From a virus, in IMG/VR virus record IMGVR_UViG_3300027801_000011, positions 1-64,000 of that record: a DNA stretch of 64,000 nucleotides; one strand, written 5' to 3'. Positions 30,068 to 38,807 of this stretch are shown here, in pieces (the stretch's first letter is position 1; the number at the start of each line of letters is the position of its first letter). Below the pieces are notes generated by a model. The model made no database searches and was not told the origin of the DNA. It saw only the letters and a program-made list of their open reading frames with translations. The position numbers and the translations under genes are program-made.

Positions 30068-30738
30068 GTAAAGTAACATATGTCGATCACATGGGATCAG
30101 ACCTATCCGTAGTTAACGCTGCTAGGGTTAGTTTTGCAAAAACGTCAGAGTGGATGTCTATACCAGAAGCAGGCCCAACAGTGGGTCTTTTGACTGAACA
30201 AGATGAGAAGATTATTAATTATCTTGCTAAGCATAATCATTGGAGTCCTTTTGGTCATGCATCTTTACAAATCCATGTCAAGGCCCCAGTGTTTGTTGCC
30301 AGGCAGTTGGTTAAGCACCAAGTTGGATTGGTGTGGAATGAAGTATCTCGTAGGTACGTAGATCATGAAGTAGAATTTCATATGCCCGATGTGTGGCGTG
30401 GTCGTGCTGATGATAAGAAGCAAGGATCGTCTGAAGAAGAGATTGATATCAATCCTAGACATTCTATGGTAGATGATTATGAACAGGTTTGTCAGAAAGC
30501 AAAGTGGACGTATGAACACCTTCTAAGGCAGGGTGTGTGTCCAGAACAAGCTCGTATGGTACTACCACAATCAATGATGACTGAATGGTACTGGAGTGGT
30601 ACACTAATGGCATTTGCCCGTGTATGTAATCTACGATGTAAACCAGATACACAACTTGAGACACAGATGGTAGCAAATCAAATAGATGAGATAGGTAATG
30701 ACCTCTTCTCTTATTCATGGGGAGCTTTGCGTAAGTGA
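30064..30738 (+). CDS. thyX: Flavin-dependent thymidylate synthase
   Basis: A 224-residue ThyX that makes dTMP from dUMP with FAD and methylene-tetrahydrofolate. Visible motifs: NAARVSF, HWSPFGHASLQIHVKAP, the ThyX signature region RQLVKHQ...NEVSRRY, and a C-terminal CNLRCKPDTQLETQ. It overlaps both neighbours by four bases. With the class II reductase it gives the phage its own route to dTTP. Confidence 0.92.
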   Translation: MSKVTYVDHMGSDLSVVNAARVSFAKTSEWMSIPEAGPTVGLLTEQDEKIINYLAKHNHWSPFGHASLQIHVKAPVFVARQLVKHQVGLVWNEVSRRYVDHEVEFHMPDVWRGRADDKKQGSSEEEIDINPRHSMVDDYEQVCQKAKWTYEHLLRQGVCPEQARMVLPQSMMTEWYWSGTLMAFARVCNLRCKPDTQLETQMVANQIDEIGNDLFSYSWGALRK

Positions 30739-31799
30739 AGGACTTTGTTTACATAAGCAATCACTACCGTAATTGCTGGAAGTCCTATGTTGAGAACATT
30801 GAGAAATGGGATCACTGGGAACCCTTTGATGATGATTTTAAATTTGAATTTGATTTCCTATTAGAGAAAGAAAGCAGGCAACTAAAGAAAGTCAATAGGT
30901 TGCCCAGTTGGTATCTTAATGATGCTCTTGGTTACGGTGATGAATTTCTGTTTAGGACTAGTAACAAGTTCTATGAAGAGGTCGAATACAAGTACACCGA
31001 AAACCTACCAGCCTTTAAAGACATTATGATAGAGCGTGCCACAGAGATGCGTGATATGGGTAAGATCATTGATGTTCTATATTCTGGTGGTATTGACAGT
31101 GTTGCTATACTTCTTGCCCTTTATGAAGTGTGTCCCAAAGATCAGATAAACGTAATAACATCTGGGTGGGATGCGATAAAAGAGTATCCTAAAGCATACA
31201 AAGAAATGATAGCATGGACTAAAACCACCCAGAATACAGGTAACATCTTTGGGGCCGCAGATATACGTAACCATCTATTCACCACGGGTTGTGAGGCAGA
31301 TAGGTTATTTGGTAGTACGGGATACCCTCATAGTAGGAACACCAACAAAGAAAGATACACCCATGAAAATGACTACGATTACCACCACAAGCGCTGGTGG
31401 GAAATAACACAATATACGTTGCTAACACAATCGTTCCGTTTTCTACAGAATATTAAGGAAGACTTTGATATGAATCATTATCAGCCGTTCTTCCTATGTC
31501 CCCAGATACACAAGTTCGCCATCAATCAACACATTGATCGTGAAATAGTTTGGCACACAAATACATGGAGTGGTGATGAATTCCTAAAGTCGAAAATGGC
31601 TATTAGACATTTCATCGCTGGATTTGATCCAGACTATGCATACAGCAAAAGAAAAACTGATATGCCTCTGAGTGTTCAATATGGGATGGGTATGCCATTC
31701 CAAACAATATATAATGTGTGGGCCATAACGTCAGATGGTAAGATTGTCAATCAAGATAATATCATGGATTATATGGATAGGGAGTATCTAACAATATGA
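30735..31799 (+). CDS. Asparagine-synthetase-like PP-loop ATPase
   Basis: A 354-residue protein with the ATP-pyrophosphatase loop YSGGIDSVAILLAL near residue 115 and a later CEADRLFG resembling the GADELFGG motif of asparagine synthetase. The N-terminal glutaminase domain of AsnB is missing, so it would need free ammonia or be a diverged amidotransferase or ligase. Start is GTG overlapping the ThyX stop. The substrate is unknown. Confidence 0.72.
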   Translation: MKDFVYISNHYRNCWKSYVENIEKWDHWEPFDDDFKFEFDFLLEKESRQLKKVNRLPSWYLNDALGYGDEFLFRTSNKFYEEVEYKYTENLPAFKDIMIERATEMRDMGKIIDVLYSGGIDSVAILLALYEVCPKDQINVITSGWDAIKEYPKAYKEMIAWTKTTQNTGNIFGAADIRNHLFTTGCEADRLFGSTGYPHSRNTNKERYTHENDYDYHHKRWWEITQYTLLTQSFRFLQNIKEDFDMNHYQPFFLCPQIHKFAINQHIDREIVWHTNTWSGDEFLKSKMAIRHFIAGFDPDYAYSKRKTDMPLSVQYGMGMPFQTIYNVWAITSDGKIVNQDNIMDYMDREYLTI

Positions 31800-31963
31800 C
31801 AGACTTAGAAAGAATGATTGTACTAGTCGAAGAGATTGGTATGATGAAAAACAGGTATGAAGAAAATGCCGGCATGGGAAACCTCAACACAGCAATATCT
31901 GTGTTAGAGCGCCGTGTTGAAGACTTAAAACTTAGAGTTGAAGCGACAAGGCAATCATGCTAA
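31796..31963 (+). CDS. Small coiled-coil protein
   Basis: A 55-residue helical protein with heptads throughout, overlapping the upstream stop (ATGA) and the next start by seven bases. It may partner one of its neighbours; no family recognised. Confidence 0.55.
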   Translation: MTDLERMIVLVEEIGMMKNRYEENAGMGNLNTAISVLERRVEDLKLRVEATRQSC

Positions 31964-32865
31964 CTAGAGAACGAAACAAAATATTTGAGTTTTCACCTAT
32001 GATCAATTTAGATAATGCACAGAATAAGGCTATTGTTTTTGGTAATGGTGAATCTAGAAAGTGGTGTGAAGGCAACCAGCATAATTGGAAAGATATACCT
32101 ACATGGGGTTGTAATGCTATCTATCGTGACTTCTGGGTAGACAACTTAGTGGCTGTAGACTATGCCATGCAACAGGAAATATACACTTCTGATCTACTAG
32201 AAGAGCAACACGATTCTGATGATGTTGAGCAGGGGTCAATGAAGTTTCACTTTGCTAACTGGAATCCTATTCCTGCTGAGATTGCAGATATGATGTTCAT
32301 GGGACAAGACGTTCCAGAGGAATTTATCCATAGGACTCCTAGAAGTGGCAACCACACAGAGCAGTGTGTAGTGTCTGGTAAGGAACCTAGTAAGATACAG
32401 GAGAGCATCGAATCGATGATCAAGCAGTTCCCCGATCTTGATGAGTTAGACCTAATGCTCAAAATGGGGAAGGATGTGGGTGTTTGGATCACCTATCTAA
32501 GAGACGTTGATTTTGTTAAATCAATAGACTTCCCTGTGGGGTGGTCTGCTGGTAATACAGCCCTACATCTTGCATGTCAAGAAGGGCCAAAAGAAGTATA
32601 CATGTTGGGATTTGACTTGTCATCATATGACGAGCCTCTAAACAACATATATAAGGGGTCAGATAACTATCTGCCCAGTGATGCAAAAGGTTTTAACACA
32701 ATCAATTGGTTTAACCAGATGCAAACAGTGTTCAGCGAGTTTAAGGATATTACCTTTAATTGGGTAGACCCTATTCATCGTGCTGGAGAGATATCTAATG
32801 TTAATAATAATAACATAAGGTACTTGACAAAAGAAGAACTCTGTGGTATATTACATATACGATAA
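31957..32865 (+). CDS. Marine phage protein, possible DUF115/GT42-like fold
   Basis: A 302-residue protein. The N-terminal IVFGNGESRKW resembles the nucleotide-sugar loop of CstI-type sialyltransferases and DUF115 (MAF) proteins, and the C-terminal SAGNTALHLACQEGPKEVYMLGFDLS fits the second conserved block of that fold. The link is tentative. It contains one copy of a 25-bp exact repeat (32214-32238). The gp32 promoter lies in its last codons. Confidence 0.5.
   Translation: MLTRERNKIFEFSPMINLDNAQNKAIVFGNGESRKWCEGNQHNWKDIPTWGCNAIYRDFWVDNLVAVDYAMQQEIYTSDLLEEQHDSDDVEQGSMKFHFANWNPIPAEIADMMFMGQDVPEEFIHRTPRSGNHTEQCVVSGKEPSKIQESIESMIKQFPDLDELDLMLKMGKDVGVWITYLRDVDFVKSIDFPVGWSAGNTALHLACQEGPKEVYMLGFDLSSYDEPLNNIYKGSDNYLPSDAKGFNTINWFNQMQTVFSEFKDITFNWVDPIHRAGEISNVNNNNIRYLTKEELCGILHIR
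32214..32238 (+). repeat. 25-bp exact direct repeat, copy 1
   Basis: Identical over 25 bases to 33913-33937, inside a different gene but in the same codon phase, encoding SDDVEQGS in both proteins. Flanking bases differ. See the findings. Confidence 0.85.
32824..32852 (+). promoter_or_regulatory. Promoter for gp32
   Basis: TTGACA 32824-32829, 17 bases, TATATT 32847-32852, preceded by AAGGTAC and embedded in the end of the upstream gene. The gp32 ribosome site AAGGAGAT follows with a 40-base leader. Confidence 0.8.
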
Positions 32866-32898
32866 CAAAAAAGCATATATTTACATAAGGAGATACAT

Positions 32899-33789
32899 AT
32901 GTCGTTAAGTACACTAAAGAAGTCCAATTCTTTGGACAAACTGCTCGGTGCAGTCCAAGCAGAGAACGCCCCCCAAGAGAAGAAATCCTACGTGGATGAT
33001 CGTATCTGGAAGCCAGTAATGGATAAGACAGGTAACGGTTATGCCGTAATTCGTTTTCTACCAGCAGTCGATGGTGAAGATATGCCATGGGCAAAGGTTT
33101 GGAACCATGCGTTTCAAGGCCCTACTGGTCAGTGGTATATTGAGAACTCTCTCACTACCATCAATCAGAACGATCCAGTATCAGAATTGAATTCTAATTT
33201 CTGGAACTCTGGAGTAGAATCTGATAAGGAAATCGCTCGTAAGCAGAAGCGTAAGTTGCAATACTTCGCTAATATCTTGGTAGTTCAAGATAAGGCTAAT
33301 CCTGCCAATGAAGGTAAAGTTATGCTTTATCGTTTTGGTAAGAAAATCTTTGATAAGTGCATGGAAGCAATGCAACCAGCATTTGAAGATGAGACTCCTA
33401 TGAATCCTTTTGATTTCTGGGAAGGTGCAGACTTCAAGTTGAAGTTACGTAAGGTTGAAGGTTATTGGAACTATGATAAGTCAGAGTTCGCTGATCCATC
33501 ACCTGTCTTTGATAATGATGAAGAGATTGAAGCACTGTGGAAGAAGCAGTATCCGCTTTCGGAGTTTACTTCTGCTTCCAACTTCAAGTCTTATGATGAG
33601 TTGAAGACTCGTATGGAGACAGTCTTGTCTGGAACTACTAGTGTTAGTAAGGCTGCTGAGATGATGGTTGCAGAACCATCTACTACAGTTACAGTTGATA
33701 CTGTTGCTGTTCCTGCTCCGTCTGTGTCTGCTTCATCTGATGATGAGGACACTATGTCCTACTTTGAAAAACTTGCAGATAAGGGGTAA
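32899..33789 (+). CDS. 32: Single-stranded DNA-binding protein (gp32)
   Basis: A 296-residue gp32 homologue that coats ssDNA at forks and recombination intermediates. Visible: the basic N-terminal cooperativity region (LSTLKKSNSLDKLLG), an OB-fold core with aromatic residues (YAVIRFLP, WYIENSLTT, QYFANILVV), and an acidic C-terminal tail (SSDDEDTMSYFEKLAD) for protein contacts. The zinc-ligand cysteines of T4 gp32 are missing, as in cyanophage forms. It has a dedicated promoter. Confidence 0.92.
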   Translation: MSLSTLKKSNSLDKLLGAVQAENAPQEKKSYVDDRIWKPVMDKTGNGYAVIRFLPAVDGEDMPWAKVWNHAFQGPTGQWYIENSLTTINQNDPVSELNSNFWNSGVESDKEIARKQKRKLQYFANILVVQDKANPANEGKVMLYRFGKKIFDKCMEAMQPAFEDETPMNPFDFWEGADFKLKLRKVEGYWNYDKSEFADPSPVFDNDEEIEALWKKQYPLSEFTSASNFKSYDELKTRMETVLSGTTSVSKAAEMMVAEPSTTVTVDTVAVPAPSVSASSDDEDTMSYFEKLADKG

Positions 33790-33796
33790 TCTGATA

Positions 33797-34294
33797 ATGC
33801 AAAACTATTTAGCATCGGCAATTGTCGTAGTTACTTTAGTGTCTCCAGCCATAAGTCTGGCTGGAGATAAAACTCTAACTGTTCCTGTGCCCAAGACCAT
33901 CACACTAGTTTGTTCTGATGATGTTGAGCAGGGGTCAGTTGTACTTACCAATCCACCTAAGTTTAGTTGTAAAGATTATGAAACTATTCAAGGAGTTGTT
34001 GGTTTGGGTATTACTATTGGGCCTGATTCTAAGGCGTTGGAAATCTCTCAAGCAATTAAAGATGCTAAGAAAGAACCAACCTTCGTAGCCAAACGTAATG
34101 TAATGCCTCCACTAACTGCTACTAAGGAGTTTGATATTGATCGTAGGGAGAGTAATCCTATTGTTCAACAGAAACGGTTGGAATTGGTTAGAGCTAACCG
34201 CCTAGAGTATTGGCGTGCTTGGGATCAGAACAACGGTACTTATACAGATAAGTTCGCTGGTATCAAGAGGAATCGGTCATTTTTCAATGACTGA
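33797..34294 (+). CDS. Exported protein, unknown
   Basis: A 165-residue protein with a signal peptide (cleavage after SLA, about residue 22) and a basic C-terminal half. ATG 33797 starts 8 bases after the gp32 stop; the longer upstream frame is shadow. It carries the second copy of the 25-bp repeat, encoding SDDVEQGS. No family recognised. Transcription ends at the hairpin at 34362. Confidence 0.6.
   Translation: MQNYLASAIVVVTLVSPAISLAGDKTLTVPVPKTITLVCSDDVEQGSVVLTNPPKFSCKDYETIQGVVGLGITIGPDSKALEISQAIKDAKKEPTFVAKRNVMPPLTATKEFDIDRRESNPIVQQKRLELVRANRLEYWRAWDQNNGTYTDKFAGIKRNRSFFND
33913..33937 (+). repeat. 25-bp exact direct repeat, copy 2
   Basis: Second copy of the sequence at 32214-32238, 1699 bases downstream, in the gene just after gp32. 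Confidence 0.85.
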
Positions 34295-34361
34295 TGGTAA
34301 GGCGAAACGTCTCCCTGTCGCTGAATAGGATTCGGGCTAAAAAGATCGCTGTAAAGAAGAG

Positions 34362-34387
34362 CCCCTCATGGAAACATGGGGGGTTTT
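34362..34387. terminator. Bidirectional intrinsic terminator
   Basis: A 9-bp stem, CCCCTCATG (34362-34370) with CATGGGGGG (34375-34383), one G-T pair, closed by a GAAA tetraloop and followed by TTTT on the plus strand. It lies between convergent gene blocks (plus ending 34294, minus ending 34386), so it should stop both. The 65 bases before it hold nothing else clear. Confidence 0.85.
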
Positions 34388-34940
34388 ACTTAGCTACGTA
34401 CCACAAGTAACCCCAAATTAGGGCAACAACACCTATAACTATAATAGTACCACCAATGTTGTTTATCAGTTTAAGTAACTTCTGACGCTTCTTCTCTCGT
34501 TCCTCTTCGAATTTGAGTTTAGCAATCTTACGTCTCTCTTTATTCTCTTCTAATCTTTCATCTCTAAGGTCTAGTATCTCATTCCATGTATTGAAACCAA
34601 AGCGCTTGTTTATCATACGTGCCATCTGTGCTATAGATTCTTCTATCTGCTTCTTCTGAATAACTTCGGCAGTAATATCTGACATGGATTCTCCAGGCGT
34701 TTGACCATCATCTTTCCATTTTTTAGATAGGAAAGACTTCCACTGAGGATCGCCTTTATGGAGTTTATGTTCATTCTCTATATTGTATTGTGCTTGAAAT
34801 ACTTGATCTACATAACCAGCGACTTCTGAGGGGTCTTTACAATTAGAGATCATCCCCTTCACACCGGCGACTGCTGCTTTAGATAACGCAAGTGCGTCCA
34901 CACACATCTTTAGACCTAGAGCTACTTCTACTATGGCCAT
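34386..34940 (-). CDS. Coiled-coil protein with C-terminal membrane segment
   Basis: A 184-residue protein with a hydrophobic helical N-terminal part, a charged coiled coil (about 125-155) and one C-terminal membrane segment (GGTIIVIGVVALIWGYLWYV). It follows the tape-measure gene in the minus-strand virion operon, where similar proteins occur in marine T4-like phages. Function unknown. Confidence 0.6.
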   Translation of the reverse strand: MAIVEVALGLKMCVDALALSKAAVAGVKGMISNCKDPSEVAGYVDQVFQAQYNIENEHKLHKGDPQWKSFLSKKWKDDGQTPGESMSDITAEVIQKKQIEESIAQMARMINKRFGFNTWNEILDLRDERLEENKERRKIAKLKFEEEREKKRQKLLKLINNIGGTIIVIGVVALIWGYLWYVAK

Positions 34941-34983
34941 ATGGGATTTCCTTTTCCTCTATGTCTATAGCAACCCCAATTTA

Positions 34984-37191
34984 TCAGCCCTGGCTGAATC
35001 TAGCATGTCCTTGCGCTGTAACTTGTACCTGAGTTTTTTTGTTTATAACGGTGTTGCTAGTGTTAAATTGACCACCACCACCACTTGCTGCACCTAGCAT
35101 CGCCACGGTAAGAGCGTCTATAGATTTTGTTAATTTCTCATTCCAAAGCGAATCACCAGTACTTGCACCATCACTTGGTGCTTCCACGGCGGGTGGAGCA
35201 CCAGGCATCGTTGTTTCCATACCAAGAGATGCTCTCAAGGTAGCTACATTTTTTGATGCCTCAGTGAACTTAATTTCTGGACTTGCTAAACCTTTAAGTT
35301 TTGATCCAGAACTAAACCAACCTTTACCTACCGTACCACCCATAATTGCTACTTCTAGGGCGGGGATAGATTTCATTAAATCTCCTGTAAATCTAGATAT
35401 TGACATTCTTGTCGTACCAAGACTACCTAATTTTGCGAACTCTTGTAATGCTTGTACATTCTTCTTGACCTTTAAAGGATCAATGTCTTTTTTAGCAAAT
35501 GTCTCTAGGTCGGTCATAGGGTCACGATCTTTTGTGAATATACTACCTATACCTGTCATGAGATTACCAATCATATCTCCAAATGTGGTTGGGATTTTAA
35601 GTCCAGTTAAACCACTCATTGCTGTAACATATGCTTTAATACCTTCTCCATTCGATTTGATTTTTACTACCTCTGCGTCTGTCACAGTTGTTTTAGCAAA
35701 CATCTTTAAATCATCTAGTGGGCTCTTAACCTTACCACCAAACATTTTTGTCAATCCATCAAATGCTCCACCAAGCATATTAAATACTGAACCTAATGCT
35801 TTACCACCACTACCAGCAGCGCCGGCTGCCATGGCACCAGCAAATGCAACCATCGCTTCAGCATTGGCCTTTATCTTAACTACATCGATACCTGTAGCTG
35901 CACTTAATTTCTGCATACCCAATATTTGGGCATCTAATACACCCTTACCACCAATTGCTTTACTAACTCCATCCATAATCTCAGAAACTGTATTGCCCGC
36001 ACTAGCAATGGCCTTTCCAACACTACCAACAGCGCCGGCTGCCATGGCACCAGAAAATGCAAGAGCAGCACCAGCAAAGATCAGAATCTTATCTTTGGAA
36101 ATACCTTGCGCTGCACTGATCTTTTGCATACCCGATATTTGGGCATCTAATACACCCTTACCACCAACTGCTTTACTAACGCCGTCTAGTACTGAACTAA
36201 CTGTATTAGCAAGTGCCGCAACAGCTTTCATACCCATCGCAGCAGCGCCGAGTGCCATTGCTTTAAGATATTCCATCATTGCTTCGGCGTTGTTTATAAC
36301 ACCCTCTTTGTTTACAACTGCAAGACCAAATTTTTGCATTGCTTCTAACGGTGGTACTCCACCTATAAGTTTACCAAGTCCACCAATAGCTCCAGATGCA
36401 AGAGTACCAACAGCAGCAAGGGTAGTTCCACCAGCACCCAGCGCCATGGCGCCACCGTATGCAACCATTGCTTCAGCGTTACTTTTAATGTTTTTAGCGT
36501 CCAGTTTAACCGCACCAAACTTCTCCATCTTTTTGAATAAAGTATCTTCCGATGCCTCAACACCAAATAATTTACCAATACCATCAGCGGCAGCACCAAT
36601 CAGATTACCAACTGCTCCCATTGCTCCACCAAAACCTTGGGCGCCTAGGCCAAGACCCATAGCACCCATACCGATACCAACTTCTTCAAGTTTCTTACCA
36701 TCTAAGACTTCAAACCCCTTCATTCCTGCTATAATAGTAGGGAAGGCCTTGGTGTATAGGGCCATACCAAGAACAAGTGGCGCCATAAATGCGGCGATAC
36801 CAACACCTAAACCACCCATGACCAAAATGAATGGGCCAATAGAAGCGACACCAGCAGCCATGCCAGTCATAAATCCACTTACTAGTCTACCTATTCCAGA
36901 ACCAATACCACCTACTGCTTTAGCAATAGATGCGAATATTCCACCAGACTTTTTATCACCAGAGGATTCTGAACCGGCGTCTGGGATTGATCCCATAGCT
37001 GCAGCAATGGTTGAAAGGTATGCGTTATTCTCTTTCGCCATCTGGTTGCCTTCACGCTTCTCTTCAGCGGAGGCAGAACCCTTACTTTTAGTTGACCTTG
37101 CTAATATCATAGCAGCTTTGTCTAATTTAGTTGCAGTATTAGCTAATTTGTCTATGGTGTCACTAAATTTTTTAGTATTGTCATCAGCCAT
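34984..37191 (-). CDS. Tail tape-measure-like protein
   Basis: A 735-residue protein with a helical N-terminus, several Gly/Ala-rich hydrophobic segments and five to six diverged repeats of about 70-90 residues (for example the GKGVLDAQI-GMQK block occurs twice, nearly identical). Size, composition and position among hub genes indicate a tape measure/hub protein filling the role of T4 gp29. Such proteins set tail length and reach the host membrane during injection. Its strong Gly/Ala bias produces long spurious frames on the opposite strand. Confidence 0.72.
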   Translation of the reverse strand: MADDNTKKFSDTIDKLANTATKLDKAAMILARSTKSKGSASAEEKREGNQMAKENNAYLSTIAAAMGSIPDAGSESSGDKKSGGIFASIAKAVGGIGSGIGRLVSGFMTGMAAGVASIGPFILVMGGLGVGIAAFMAPLVLGMALYTKAFPTIIAGMKGFEVLDGKKLEEVGIGMGAMGLGLGAQGFGGAMGAVGNLIGAAADGIGKLFGVEASEDTLFKKMEKFGAVKLDAKNIKSNAEAMVAYGGAMALGAGGTTLAAVGTLASGAIGGLGKLIGGVPPLEAMQKFGLAVVNKEGVINNAEAMMEYLKAMALGAAAMGMKAVAALANTVSSVLDGVSKAVGGKGVLDAQISGMQKISAAQGISKDKILIFAGAALAFSGAMAAGAVGSVGKAIASAGNTVSEIMDGVSKAIGGKGVLDAQILGMQKLSAATGIDVVKIKANAEAMVAFAGAMAAGAAGSGGKALGSVFNMLGGAFDGLTKMFGGKVKSPLDDLKMFAKTTVTDAEVVKIKSNGEGIKAYVTAMSGLTGLKIPTTFGDMIGNLMTGIGSIFTKDRDPMTDLETFAKKDIDPLKVKKNVQALQEFAKLGSLGTTRMSISRFTGDLMKSIPALEVAIMGGTVGKGWFSSGSKLKGLASPEIKFTEASKNVATLRASLGMETTMPGAPPAVEAPSDGASTGDSLWNEKLTKSIDALTVAMLGAASGGGGQFNTSNTVINKKTQVQVTAQGHARFSQG

Positions 37192-37487
37192 TATTTGCTA
37201 TCCTTCTTTCCACCAGAACCAACATAAAGACCAAACCATGCGGCTCCTGCTCCTACAATGACACTTACAAATGCACTTTGAGGAGCAGTAGGTTCTGGGA
37301 TTGCCATGAACCATTCTGTAGTACGCCAGAACATGATACCATATAGAGTAATCAATGCCCTGGGCCAAATACGCCATTTGTCGATAACGGAAGAACTGAT
37401 ATGATTATACCATGAGGTTTCTTCTACTTCAGTAGTGCTACGATCCACTTCAACAATTGTGATAGGATCAGATTTTCTACTTGCCAT
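37191..37487 (-). CDS. Small membrane protein, holin-like
   Basis: A 98-residue protein with an N-terminal basic/acidic part, WYNHISSSVIDKWRIWPRALITLYGIMFW and a second hydrophobic segment FVSVIVGAGAAWFGLYVGSGG, giving two membrane helices and a Lys tail. It looks like a conserved marine T4-like family sometimes labelled holin. Encoded just upstream of the tape measure, it could instead act in tail assembly. Confidence 0.6.
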   Translation of the reverse strand: MASRKSDPITIVEVDRSTTEVEETSWYNHISSSVIDKWRIWPRALITLYGIMFWRTTEWFMAIPEPTAPQSAFVSVIVGAGAAWFGLYVGSGGKKDSK

Positions 37488-37884
37488 TTTCTATCTCCGT
37501 TATGCGACTATCGTTGTTCTTTATCTGTACATTGTTATTTAGGGGAGTTCGGTCAAAAATTATCTTTTCTAATTTAAGAAAATCGATACGTTCATTCGGC
37601 ACATAACGCCATACATAATCCCCATCTAATTCACCACCTTTTTTAGTTACCCCAAATACGGTCTGTGATATACCTATCTTAACGATTAAGGCACGTTCTC
37701 CATCAATAAGAACATGATCACCCTCTTGAAACTGCTTATTCATGCTAAATGCAAGACCCTTGCTAAACTTAGTCGCAAAATCCTTTATCATAAACCCTAT
37801 GATGACGATCATTATCATACCAATGTATGGCAATAGGTATTGAGTCATCTCAATAGCAGCTGTGTTGGGTGTAGGTATTTCCAT
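37477..37884 (-). CDS. MscS-like small membrane protein
   Basis: A 135-residue protein with one membrane helix (about residues 17-33) followed by a beta domain resembling the cytoplasmic beta-barrel of MscS channels: FQEGDHVLIDGERALIVKIGISQTVFGV. Full MscS has more helices, so this is a cut-down relative or unrelated mimic. It lies inside a virion operon. Role unknown; a gate or seal at the membrane is conceivable. Confidence 0.5.
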   Translation of the reverse strand: MEIPTPNTAAIEMTQYLLPYIGMIMIVIIGFMIKDFATKFSKGLAFSMNKQFQEGDHVLIDGERALIVKIGISQTVFGVTKKGGELDGDYVWRYVPNERIDFLKLEKIIFDRTPLNNNVQIKNNDSRITEIENGK

Positions 37885-38058
37885 TTAATTTCTCATCTTT
37901 CTTTCTTCAGCCGAAATTTTATCTCTTTCCTCTTTCAAATATTGCATTAACAGTCCTAAGTATATTTCCCTCTCCCATGGCATCATATCTTCTAATTCTG
38001 TTAGACTGTAATTGTGGTGTTGCATCATTGCAAAATTAGTTTTATAATAGTTCTCCAT
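37885..38058 (-). CDS. 51: Baseplate hub assembly protein (gp51-like)
   Basis: A 57-residue protein starting MENYYKTNFAMMQHHNYS and containing MPWEREIYLGLL, a pattern of the short hub-assembly proteins next to gp26 in T4-like marine phages. It lies exactly between the gp26-like gene and 37884 with no spacer. In T4, gp51 helps assemble the central hub without staying in the virion. The assignment rests on motif and order. Confidence 0.6.
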   Translation of the reverse strand: MENYYKTNFAMMQHHNYSLTELEDMMPWEREIYLGLLMQYLKEERDKISAEERKMRN

Positions 38059-38075
38059 ATTCTCATGTGAGAGGG

Positions 38076-38780
38076 CTATTCGAAAAAACTTTGCAGGCCC
38101 TCCACTACAATCTCATTCTTCTTCTTAGTCACGGGGTTGGTCACATTGATAATATGCCTTAGTTTTGGCATAGTCTCAAAGAAAGCACTAACCTTAGCGA
38201 ATTGATCTTGACTCATACTGTCGATGAAATCATCCAACTCTTTGTCTGTCATGTCTACCCTATTGTGAATAGAGGCACCATCGTGGATTTCACTAACACA
38301 TCGTTTGATCATATCGAAGATCATCTTGATCTGTCCACCGCCATCAAATAAGGCCATATCAGACAACATAGGATAACGCATGTGTATACTAATCTCATCA
38401 TTAATTTCAATGACATGACTATGATCCAAATCCATTTGAATCTTAACGTCTGTTAGATCGACTTCTTGTTCTACTCTAGTTACCTTATCATCATCGCACA
38501 GCAGACTTAGTTTAAGTTTCTCTCCTACTGATTTGCCTCGTAGTTGTAGAAAGATATATTCCACATCAAATAGAGGCACCTCGTAGGGATCAATCTTACC
38601 AAACGTGCAATCCCGTACAATAGATGCAAATGCACTTTCTACCTGTTTAGTGTCTTCAGACTCTTGGGCAATCATAAGAACCTTTTGTTCCTTTACAAGC
38701 CAAGGCCTGTACTTAATTTTCTTAGTGGTAGAAGGTAACTCCAACTCATATGTTAACGTACTCAGTTTAGGTAAAGCCAT
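38076..38780 (-). CDS. 26: Baseplate hub protein (gp26-like)
   Basis: A 234-residue protein with LPKLSTLTYELELPST and IKYRPWLVKEQKVLMIA at the N-terminus, typical of gp26-type hub proteins and related to the T4 tail assembly chaperone region. The C-terminal third is acidic and helical. It is encoded between gp54-like and gp51-like genes, as in cyanophages. Function in hub assembly is inferred from family. Confidence 0.75.
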   Translation of the reverse strand: MALPKLSTLTYELELPSTTKKIKYRPWLVKEQKVLMIAQESEDTKQVESAFASIVRDCTFGKIDPYEVPLFDVEYIFLQLRGKSVGEKLKLSLLCDDDKVTRVEQEVDLTDVKIQMDLDHSHVIEINDEISIHMRYPMLSDMALFDGGGQIKMIFDMIKRCVSEIHDGASIHNRVDMTDKELDDFIDSMSQDQFAKVSAFFETMPKLRHIINVTNPVTKKKNEIVVEGLQSFFE

Positions 38781-38807
38781 AATTTTTCATCCTTTAAAAT
38801 AATATGA

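Noticed and set aside
35264-37261. 665-codon plus-strand open frame opposite the tape measure
   Set aside because: It is the antisense shadow of a Gly/Ala-rich coding repeat region; low-complexity Pro/Ala/Ile composition, no ribosome site, and against the operon direction.
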